7,795 nt of DNA, from positions 1 to 7,795 of the forward strand of contig JAAZLU010000244.1 in NCBI GenBank assembly GCA_012799165.1, written 5' to 3'. The position numbers and the translations under genes are program-made. The number at the start of each line of letters is the position of its first letter. Position 1 is the stretch's first letter. Source of the stretch: Clostridiales bacterium (GTDB taxonomy: Bacteria; Bacillota; Clostridia; Peptostreptococcales; Anaerovoracaceae). Below the pieces are notes generated by a model that saw nothing but the letters and a program-made list of their open reading frames with translations, was not told where the DNA came from and did no database searches. Shown piece after piece: positions 1 through 5,938 of the stretch.

Positions 1-1
1 G

Positions 2-3000
2 GACAGCATCGAGGTGAGTGTAAGCGTAACGGACGAGGCCGGAAATGTGGGAAGCAAGACACAGACCTTTTCCGCCATATCGACGCCGGCCTGGGCGGGT
101 TACGATAATATGGCGCCGAGGCTTAAAGCCTCGGTGGATCGCGAAGTAATCGATCTTGTAATTGACGATGTCGATGACATTGTGAGCTACAAATATGGTT
201 ATTCCGACAGCGATACCGTAGAGCCGACATATGGACCCAAAGCCAGCGGAAAGGCATGTACAATTCTTGCGCCTGCAGGTCTTACCGAGAATAAAGTTTA
301 TGAAAAAGTTGTATGGATAAAGGCAAAAGATTCAAACGGACACGAGAGTGAAGCTCTTAAAGTACCTGTCGATTACGATAGGAGCTTTACAGAAATAAGG
401 CTCAATAATCCCGAGGCAACTAATGATACTTACTGGCTGGGGGAAGAATATCCGACCGCTAATATTACAATACTCAACGGGTCATCCTATTTCTACTTCT
501 GGGCGGAGAAGCCTGCCGTAGCGGATCCGGCTGCGGCGTATAAAGAAGCGTTTATTAGCGCCTATGGAGCTTATGCTAGAGACGGAAAAGCCGTCTTGCA
601 AGCCCTTGAAGGCGAATTCGAAGAGCATCCCTATAATACTACGCATATTAATGTTGCGATGACCGCCGGTACAAAGGTAATTAAGATTGAAGACGGAGAA
701 TACTATGGAGGCAATGTTATTTCTCCGAGCGAATCTTCGCGTCCCATAATGCTTGTGGTAGGTGTTTCAAAAGATTTTGGCACCGTAGTGCAAAATGAGT
801 ATGGCCAGTATCTTGTGTACGATTGGCTTATAAGAACGATAGAGTTCGACACCGTTTACAGTGCGCCCGAGCTTGATTTTACACAGACCCGTTTTTCGAC
901 CTGCAACAGTGCAGGACAAAGAGTCGACTATGTGAGAAATGCCGATGGCAAGGGCTTGGTATGGCCGAACGATATAAATCCAGCGACCGGCGTGCGTTAT
1001 TCTTATCCCATCAACACCCCGAGCCTCTTCGGTTTTGCGCAGGCTGAGTTTTCCATCGCTCCGGATCCCACGACGGGATTTGAGCGCGCCGATATGGACA
1101 ATAGTTACATAACTTTGGAGAAGGTCTACTACCTTGGAAATACAATGTGGGATGCTGATGAAACTAAAGCTCGCGAAGAGGTGGGAAGGTGGAAGTTCAG
1201 CGATTTGCAGCTCACCAATTCTCCCGACGGCAGCAAGACCGTGATTGTCGACTTTGATCCTAGCATCGTCTCGCATGAATATGCCGAAATAGGACCGGAC
1301 AGATATGGTGATGATACTGTATTGCCTGTACGCTACGAGTTTGCGATTAATATGCGCTACATAAGCGACGGTACTCATGTAATACCGCAAACAAAAACAG
1401 CGATTGCACATTATGCTTTCTGCGAGATGCCGACAGGATTTGTCGAAGCAGTCGTGGAAGATAACGAAGACTACGATAAGACAACGGACTTTGATGATCA
1501 GTACGGATACACTCCGAAAAATGTAGAGGCGGTCTTCGACGAAAACGGAAACGACATAACGAGTAGCATACCGGTTTACACTGTACAAACTGATTACTTC
1601 GAAGCTCAAAAAGAGAACGCATATCTTCGCTTCTCCGGTCCGCAAGGACGCTATTCGACGAGCGATATCGCCTATTTTACTTCGCCTGTCATGAATGAGC
1701 CCGGTTCGGATAAGGTGGATCAAAACAATACTGTAAAGCTTAAGCTGTATATTGGAACAAATCCGAACGGACCTTTCGATGTTCTTGAGTTCACGCACGA
1801 TTATGATAGATATTTCGGCTCAGGACTGTACGATATAGGACAGCACCTTTTCGACAACGACAAGAGCAAAGTTAAAGAGGTAACCCTGTACTACAAGTTT
1901 GTGCATCCGGAAAGGGGCACAGAAACTCCTTTGTATGTGCTTAAGCTTCGACGCGATAATGTAGCTCCGATCTTCGACATTTATGTTTCAGAAACCGAGA
2001 GAGAGGTAGGCGAGGTGCTTCTTAAGCTTAAATCGCTCACCGACACGCAGACGATGCCCGACGGCACAGTCCTTATAGATACGCCGGAAGTTGCATTGAT
2101 TTCCCCAAGGACCAACCTCTTCGGCGATGTGATCTACCCATTTGAAGCCTGGCGCAAACCGACGGCCGATGATAATCTCGATGCCATACCGAATGAAGAC
2201 AAGCTCAATGGGATGGGCTTCGAATACATGGATGGACAAGAGGTTGCGTATATAAGGGTTAAGCCCGACGAAGGAGGGCTATATCACTTTACAAGTAAGG
2301 GCTTTTTCAGGACGGATGTCTACGACAATGCCGGAAATTCCAACGATTATGTTTTGATTAACGGCAAATCCGTCTCACCGACTAATGAAGGCTTGGAAAG
2401 CGGCGGACCGCGCTATTACATAAACAACGTGGATACCGACCCCCCGACCTTTGACACAGCCCCGACTGTCACTGCCGGTAACGGAAAGTTTACAATCAGT
2501 GCCAAAGCAGACGAAACTGTCAGCAATGTTTATCTTAAATTTGATGATGCTTATACGGAGCTTCTCCTGGGAACGACTACAGCAGGTGCCGTGCCACAGG
2601 GTGTTTTCGCTGTGAATGGCATAGACGAAGATAATCTGAAAAGTGTACCGGGGATGATTTCGGGAGGATTCAACGCGGAGAGTGGAGAAATAAGCGCAGA
2701 AATTTACGTAAAATATTCAGACTCCAGTCCTGCTGTTCTGCTGAGATCTGTAACTGTCATTATAGAGAAACCCTCCGGAAGGCGCACGGAGTATATCCAC
2801 AATTTCACTACGCCTGTTGGCGGCACAAAGCCGGAAATTACAAATGCGAAGAACGCGGACGGCTATAAGGAGTACAAGTATGGAGAAACGCTCGACTTCA
2901 GCGTTCCGGTAAAACTCGCCGGCATCGAGGGCGATTACGCGTTCTCGTATTCATCCGACAAGCTAGCTTTCTACAGCGACGGATTGGTGCCGGTAGAATA

Positions 3001-5827
3001 TATAGACCTCTTCGGCGAGAGGATGCTCGAAGAAGTTTATGCGAATATCTGCGGCACGGCTTTTGCTCACACTCTGACATTTACCGCAAACGGCAATGTA
3101 ATAACAGCTCAGACGCCGGTATCGGCAGATGTAAAAGTGTCAATCGACGTAAGCAAAACTCCGAACTTGAGGGTTGTGGGGGATAGCGAGTTTACATTTA
3201 CTGAGAACGGAACATTAAGCTACACTCTCAATAATTTGGAAACTGCAACAAGCAGAACATTTACCGTTCCCATACTCAATATAGATAAAGAAGCCCCCGA
3301 AGCGCTCGTCAACTTCAGTTCGGAAACGGAGCTGGGTGTGGATGACAATGGTCAGACGCTGCTGCGCTACTACTCTGTAACATATTCGATTGTAGGATTC
3401 AGCGAGGACGATGTAACTATGATACCGGATCAGGAAGGTGGGATTGCACCCTCTTCGGTCAGCTTCAGCATAGATACGCCGGAGGCGCAGAGAGTTTATA
3501 CCTTCCGCTTCCGCGACAGTGCGGGCAACATAGGAACATATACTGCCGATGCTTCCGGGATTGAGTTTTCGCAGAGGCTCGACAGGACGATAACAGGATA
3601 TCGCCTTACATATCAGACGCCTGCCGGAAACACTTTCCGCAGCATAGGAGAGTTTGAATCGAGCGATCCGCTTTCGGAAATCAAGCTCGGTCTGGTTAAC
3701 AATGCCGTATCCGTAAGGATAGAGGCGCTGAATGTTTCCGGCAAGCTTGTTCCTTGCACGATTGCGGTAAACGGTGCTCTGCCGGATGGCGCGTCGGTTT
3801 ATGCGAAAGAAAAGCTAGTCATATTCAGCACGGAAAGCAGCGAGGAGAGAGTGGTCAATCTGACTCTCAGCGGGGTTCTTGCAGGAAATACTCTCAACGT
3901 TCCCGTTGTACTTCCTGCGAATACCATAGACCTGAGCGCTCCTTCGGGCAAGATTAAATACGAAGTCGATCCTGATAACGCAGATAATATAAGGGCGTAT
4001 CTTGAAACTGAAGCTAGCGATCTTGCTGAAAACGGCGTGTATCTGACAGGGACGATGATAGACGGAACGCCGTTTAAGATGGAAGAGGACGCAACGCGCG
4101 GATATTATGTAACTCTCCATGTAAACGGTGCTGGCAAGTTTGTGTTGCTGGATAAGGCCGGCAATATAGGGACCGTTCCGATCGGGGTGTTCAGCATCGA
4201 TAAAGACGCGCCGGTATATCTCGGCGAGGCCTGGCAGGGGACATCCAATGTAACATCGACAGGAATAATGGACGAAGCGACGAAGCAGCTCATAAAGGAA
4301 CTTATAGAAACGCCGACAAACAGCAGTATAAGTCTGTTTATACGATTTAACGAGCAGCTGAGCGGTGCGAAGGTTCAGGCTTTTGCGGATGTCGGAGATG
4401 TGACGGAACTTACGCCTACAGCCAACTACGTGGTCGTCGAGACCGGAAACAACTCTATTACGGTTGAATTTAAACAAAACTGCCGGGCGAAGCTCACGGT
4501 TTACGATCTCAAGCGTAACGCTACGACGCTATGGCGCCCGGAGGACGGTCCGGTTAGTGGAATTGACAAGAAAGCTCCGGTGCTCGAGGGCGGCGCTCCG
4601 ACAAGGAATGTTGCGAATAACATGGTAACGCTAATATACAGCTTCGACGAGCCCGTCATGCTGCTGCAGGAAAGCAAGAAGATTGCAGAAGGACAATATG
4701 ATCAGGGACATAAGGACGGGTATAAGAAAGAGCATACTATAACCTTTAAAGAAAATGGCACAAAGTTCCTCAGCTTTACGGATGAGGCCGGAAACGTCTT
4801 CTCGGACTATCCGCTTATAACGGAGATTGACGATGAGGGACCCACAATCGGGCACAGCATCGACTTTGTCGGTGACGGAAAGAATCTTTCTGCTGACGAA
4901 GCTTATGTGGCCGGTGGTTGGTTCACGAGCAAAGATGTTCGTATACTTCTGGATATCCACGACAACAAGAGCCTCGATAGTGAAATCACCGTAAAAGTGG
5001 AGACGATGACGAAATCTGCACAGGAAGATGATCCCGGCTTTGAACTCAAGAAGGAAGCCGTCACAAATGTAAAGGACGATTTTGCATCAAACGAGATAAC
5101 AGGGGATGTATACCACGACTATAATTACAACCTGGTCATTTCCAGAAACGGATTCTATAGAGTTGTCGCAAAGGATAGCTACGGCAACGAAAATGCTGCA
5201 GAGTTCAATATCTCCATGATAGACAAGAGCGGTCCGCTTATAAGAATCAGCGGAGGCACCTTATTCTTTGAGGCGGGCGGCACTGCGGAGGCGCTGAAGA
5301 CTGCAATCGCAAAGAATGTGGAGGTTGTGGACCTGCAGTCCGGAGCGAATAAGCCTCTCGAGCTCGCGCCCGATCCAAATGATCCGAATAGGGTGGACGC
5401 GTATAAAGAGAGTTTAATTGCTCAAATCGGCGAAGGGGTAAGCATGGACATCGATGTGAGCGGTGTAAATCTCAATAAACCCGGAAGCTACTCCGCTATA
5501 ATAACTGCCGAGGACAGGCTCGATAATATATCCGAAAAGAAATATAGCGTATTTGTTGTGAAGGAACTGTATGTCTTTGAGGTAAACGGCAGGTCCGTTT
5601 ATTCTGGCGATACCATCGCCCTTAAGCTTGGTAATATCGCCATTACTGACCCGAGTCCGACTGCCAAGTACTATTACGCCAAAGAAACCAAAACCGAAGC
5701 GCAGATGAAGTATGCGGAGGAGTTCGACCCCTTAACGGGATTTGAGGCATCGGAAAAGGGATACTACACTATAATCGCTAAGGATAGCGGCAGAAAAACG
5801 TACATCCTGTATGTGCATGCGAAATAA
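2..5827 (+). CDS. Giant Ig-like repeat surface/secreted protein, 5' partial
   Basis: The frame is open from the first complete codon (base 2) to TAA at 5825-5827, giving 1941 visible residues. GTG at 14 is only the first internal start-like codon: the residues before it (DSIE) continue a module strand leading into DEAGNVG at 32-52, so the true start and any signal peptide lie upstream. The protein is beta-rich and acidic, and very poor in Cys (about six). It is built of Ig-like modules with DxxGN turns (2324, 3515, 4151, 4781, 5174) and IDKxAP-type linkers (3284, 4199, 4565, 4829, 5222). Such arrays are known in bacterial adhesins and cell-surface structural proteins (Big_3, DUF5011 and related families). 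The C-terminus, YILYVHAK, is the last strand of a module: no LPXTG, SLH, dockerin or hydrophobic tail follows. No enzyme motif was seen. It is followed after 33 bases by a second secreted-protein gene, probably co-transcribed. Ig-array identity is fairly sure; biological role is unknown. Confidence 0.93.
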   Translation, partial: DSIEVSVSVTDEAGNVGSKTQTFSAISTPAWAGYDNMAPRLKASVDREVIDLVIDDVDDIVSYKYGYSDSDTVEPTYGPKASGKACTILAPAGLTENKVYEKVVWIKAKDSNGHESEALKVPVDYDRSFTEIRLNNPEATNDTYWLGEEYPTANITILNGSSYFYFWAEKPAVADPAAAYKEAFISAYGAYARDGKAVLQALEGEFEEHPYNTTHINVAMTAGTKVIKIEDGEYYGGNVISPSESSRPIMLVVGVSKDFGTVVQNEYGQYLVYDWLIRTIEFDTVYSAPELDFTQTRFSTCNSAGQRVDYVRNADGKGLVWPNDINPATGVRYSYPINTPSLFGFAQAEFSIAPDPTTGFERADMDNSYITLEKVYYLGNTMWDADETKAREEVGRWKFSDLQLTNSPDGSKTVIVDFDPSIVSHEYAEIGPDRYGDDTVLPVRYEFAINMRYISDGTHVIPQTKTAIAHYAFCEMPTGFVEAVVEDNEDYDKTTDFDDQYGYTPKNVEAVFDENGNDITSSIPVYTVQTDYFEAQKENAYLRFSGPQGRYSTSDIAYFTSPVMNEPGSDKVDQNNTVKLKLYIGTNPNGPFDVLEFTHDYDRYFGSGLYDIGQHLFDNDKSKVKEVTLYYKFVHPERGTETPLYVLKLRRDNVAPIFDIYVSETEREVGEVLLKLKSLTDTQTMPDGTVLIDTPEVALISPRTNLFGDVIYPFEAWRKPTADDNLDAIPNEDKLNGMGFEYMDGQEVAYIRVKPDEGGLYHFTSKGFFRTDVYDNAGNSNDYVLINGKSVSPTNEGLESGGPRYYINNVDTDPPTFDTAPTVTAGNGKFTISAKADETVSNVYLKFDDAYTELLLGTTTAGAVPQGVFAVNGIDEDNLKSVPGMISGGFNAESGEISAEIYVKYSDSSPAVLLRSVTVIIEKPSGRRTEYIHNFTTPVGGTKPEITNAKNADGYKEYKYGETLDFSVPVKLAGIEGDYAFSYSSDKLAFYSDGLVPVEYIDLFGERMLEEVYANICGTAFAHTLTFTANGNVITAQTPVSADVKVSIDVSKTPNLRVVGDSEFTFTENGTLSYTLNNLETATSRTFTVPILNIDKEAPEALVNFSSETELGVDDNGQTLLRYYSVTYSIVGFSEDDVTMIPDQEGGIAPSSVSFSIDTPEAQRVYTFRFRDSAGNIGTYTADASGIEFSQRLDRTITGYRLTYQTPAGNTFRSIGEFESSDPLSEIKLGLVNNAVSVRIEALNVSGKLVPCTIAVNGALPDGASVYAKEKLVIFSTESSEERVVNLTLSGVLAGNTLNVPVVLPANTIDLSAPSGKIKYEVDPDNADNIRAYLETEASDLAENGVYLTGTMIDGTPFKMEEDATRGYYVTLHVNGAGKFVLLDKAGNIGTVPIGVFSIDKDAPVYLGEAWQGTSNVTSTGIMDEATKQLIKELIETPTNSSISLFIRFNEQLSGAKVQAFADVGDVTELTPTANYVVVETGNNSITVEFKQNCRAKLTVYDLKRNATTLWRPEDGPVSGIDKKAPVLEGGAPTRNVANNMVTLIYSFDEPVMLLQESKKIAEGQYDQGHKDGYKKEHTITFKENGTKFLSFTDEAGNVFSDYPLITEIDDEGPTIGHSIDFVGDGKNLSADEAYVAGGWFTSKDVRILLDIHDNKSLDSEITVKVETMTKSAQEDDPGFELKKEAVTNVKDDFASNEITGDVYHDYNYNLVISRNGFYRVVAKDSYGNENAAEFNISMIDKSGPLIRISGGTLFFEAGGTAEALKTAIAKNVEVVDLQSGANKPLELAPDPNDPNRVDAYKESLIAQIGEGVSMDIDVSGVNLNKPGSYSAIITAEDRLDNISEKKYSVFVVKELYVFEVNGRSVYSGDTIALKLGNIAITDPSPTAKYYYAKETKTEAQMKYAEEFDPLTGFEASEKGYYTIIAKDSGRKTYILYVHAK
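104..1954 (+). other. N-terminal beta-rich block of gene 1 without canonical Ig turns
   Basis: About 617 residues between the first linker (DNMAP at 104-118) and the next canonical one (DNVAP at 1955-1969). The block is beta-rich. It has a DSNGHES turn (329-349) resembling the DxxGN position, and two copies of DYDR(S/Y)F (371-388 and 1799-1816) that may serve as alternative linkers between sandwich domains. It also has an acidic cluster at 1457-1498. I do not recognise the individual domains. They are probably divergent Ig-like or carbohydrate-binding-like sandwiches, but that is inference from composition and strand pattern only. Confidence 0.5.
1955..2431 (+). repeat. Ig-like module (DNVAP to DNAGN), long form
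   Basis: Opens with the linker DNVAP and closes with the strand FTSKGFFR, the turn DNAGN (2324-2338) and a long tail before DTDPP at 2432. Lys of SKG (2297) and Asn of DNAGN (2336) are 13 codons apart, the same register as the later modules, with KG in place of NG. At about 159 residues it is longer than a single Ig fold, so it may contain an insertion or a second small domain. Confidence 0.6.
2432..3283 (+). other. Two or three Ig-like domains of gene 1, partly degenerate
   Basis: About 284 residues from the linker DTDPP (2432-2446) to the linker DKEAP (3284-3298). The first part has a typical sandwich strand (FTISAKADETV). A new domain probably begins near TKPEITNAKN (about 2827). The last part carries the strand TFTENGTLSY (Asn-Gly at 3206-3211), the same strand as in later modules, but the following turn has lost DxxGN and reads LETATS. 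Domain borders are estimated. Confidence 0.5.
3284..3580 (+). repeat. Ig-like module with DSAGNIG turn
   Basis: Opens with DKEAP and ends after DSAGNIG (3515-3535). Gln of AQR (3488) lies 13 codons before the turn Asn (3527), so the strand register is kept although the NG pair is replaced by QR. The closing linker is LDRTI (from about 3578), without the usual proline. Confidence 0.65.
3581..3928 (+). repeat. Degenerate Ig-like module with VLAGN turn
   Basis: About 116 residues between DRTIT (3581) and DLSAP (3929-3943). The turn reads VLAGN (3875-3889), with Val where other modules have Asp. Thirteen codons upstream sits Arg (3848) instead of Asn-Gly. The closing spacing (14 codons from turn Asn to linker Asp) is close to the canonical 12. 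I read this as a diverged member of the array. Confidence 0.5.
3929..4198 (+). repeat. Ig-like module, canonical, 90 residues
   Basis: Runs from DLSAP to the residue before DKDAP. It contains the strand LHVNGAGKF (Asn at 4124), the turn DKAGNIG (4151-4171, Asn at 4163), and the tail VPIGVFSI. NG to turn Asn is 13 codons; turn Asn to next linker Asp is 12 codons. A textbook-length Ig-like sandwich. Confidence 0.75.
4199..4564 (+). repeat. Ig-like module with NC/DLKRN variants, 122 residues
   Basis: Opens with DKDAP (4199-4213). The strand FKQNCRAKL has Cys in place of Gly (Asn 4478, Cys 4481) and the turn is DLKRNAT (4505-4525) instead of DxAGN, yet the 13-codon spacing holds (4478 to 4517). 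The tail is four codons longer than usual (16 instead of 12) because of an insertion around RPEDGPVSG. FIRFNEQL is a typical middle strand. Confidence 0.7.
4565..4828 (+). repeat. Ig-like module, canonical, 88 residues
   Basis: Opens with DKKAP (4565-4579). YSFDEPV is a typical middle strand of bacterial Ig-like repeats. It ends with the strand TFKENGTKF (Asn 4754), the turn DEAGNVF (4781-4801, Asn 4793) and the tail PLITEI. Spacings are 13 and 12 codons. A Lys/Glu-rich, charged loop lies just before the NG strand (about 4670-4735). Confidence 0.75.
4829..5221 (+). repeat. Ig-like module, 131 residues, with GGWFTSKDVRI strand
   Basis: Opens with DDEGP (4829-4843). GGWFTSKDVRI followed by LLDIHDN is the entry-strand pattern seen in many bacterial Ig-like repeats (a Trp/Phe then an alternating strand). 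It ends with ISRNGFYR (Asn 5147), DSYGNEN (5174-5194, Asn 5186) and the tail FNISMI; spacings are 13 and 12 codons. The extra length comes from a charged insertion around 5000-5100. Confidence 0.75.
5222..5563 (+). repeat. DUF5011/Big_3-like Ig module
   Basis: Opens with DKSGP (5222-5236). Its end, KPGSYSAIITAEDRLDNIS followed by a VFVVK strand, matches the remembered DUF5011/Big_3 pattern in which a PGxY strand runs into a DxxGN turn and a final V-rich strand. The turn is DRLDN (5513-5527). The module also has the usual early valine-rich strand (NVEVVDL) and a long loop rich in Asp/Pro/Asn. Family assignment is from memory. Confidence 0.6.
5564..5824 (+). repeat. C-terminal Ig-like module of gene 1, ends at the stop
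   Basis: 87 residues. The strand SEKGYYTIIAK leads into DSGRK (from 5783) at the place of DxxGN, then the last strand TYILYV and the three residues HAK before TAA. Lys of KG (5756) stands 13 codons before the position of the turn Asn (5795, here Lys). The module is therefore the degenerate last unit of the array, and no anchoring sequence follows it. Confidence 0.55.
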
Positions 5828-5838
5828 GAGAGCATGCA
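5814..5838 (+). other. 7-bp inverted repeat around the gene 1 stop codon
   Basis: TGCATGC at 5814-5820 is the reverse complement of GCATGCA at 5832-5838, with an 11-base loop that holds the TAA stop. There is no U-tract afterwards, so it does not qualify as an intrinsic terminator. The GGAGG site lies eight bases beyond the stem. Chance occurrence is possible because GCATGC is itself a palindrome. Confidence 0.3.
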
Positions 5839-5845
5839 AAAGAAC

Positions 5846-5850
5846 GGAGG
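5846..5850 (+). promoter_or_regulatory. Ribosome binding site of gene 2
   Basis: GGAGG lies ten bases before ATG at 5861. It decides the start: another in-frame ATG at 5834 has no Shine-Dalgarno at a proper distance, would place the ribosome on the site itself, and would put ten extra residues ahead of a well-formed signal peptide. Confidence 0.85.
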
Positions 5851-5860
5851 TATAAGTAAT

Positions 5861-5938
5861 ATGTTTAAACGTTTTATATCCATAATTCTGGCCATCGTGT
5901 TCGTGTTTGCCGCTATTCCGCCGGAGATTGCCATCGCC
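5861..5938 (+). other. Sec signal peptide of gene 2
   Basis: Twenty-six residues: MFKR, a hydrophobic core of about 15 residues, a PPE turn, then AIA directly before EEPETTE. The AxA motif fits signal peptidase I. There is no Cys at +1, so it is not a lipoprotein. Confidence 0.85.

Noticed and set aside
14..16. GTG at base 14 as the true start of gene 1
   Set aside because: The frame is open to the window edge, and the residues before the GTG continue the strand that leads into the first DEAGN turn, with no signal peptide after it.
767..1798. Long open frame on the - strand (343 codons) opposite gene 1
   Set aside because: Antisense to the Ig-array gene. No recognisable motif, and its composition is typical of a reverse-complement shadow.
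32..4801. Near-identical DNA at the two DEAGNV turns (32-49 and 4781-4798) as a recent DNA repeat
   Set aside because: The match covers only about 17 bases of a conserved protein turn and does not extend into the flanks.
5834..5836. Alternative ATG start for gene 2
   Set aside because: No Shine-Dalgarno at a suitable distance upstream. The GGAGG lies downstream of it and fits ATG 5861, which also gives the better signal peptide.
5814..5845. Intrinsic terminator between the two genes
   Set aside because: The 7-bp stem is weak, overlaps the coding end of gene 1, and is followed by CAAAAGAACGG-type sequence with no run of T.
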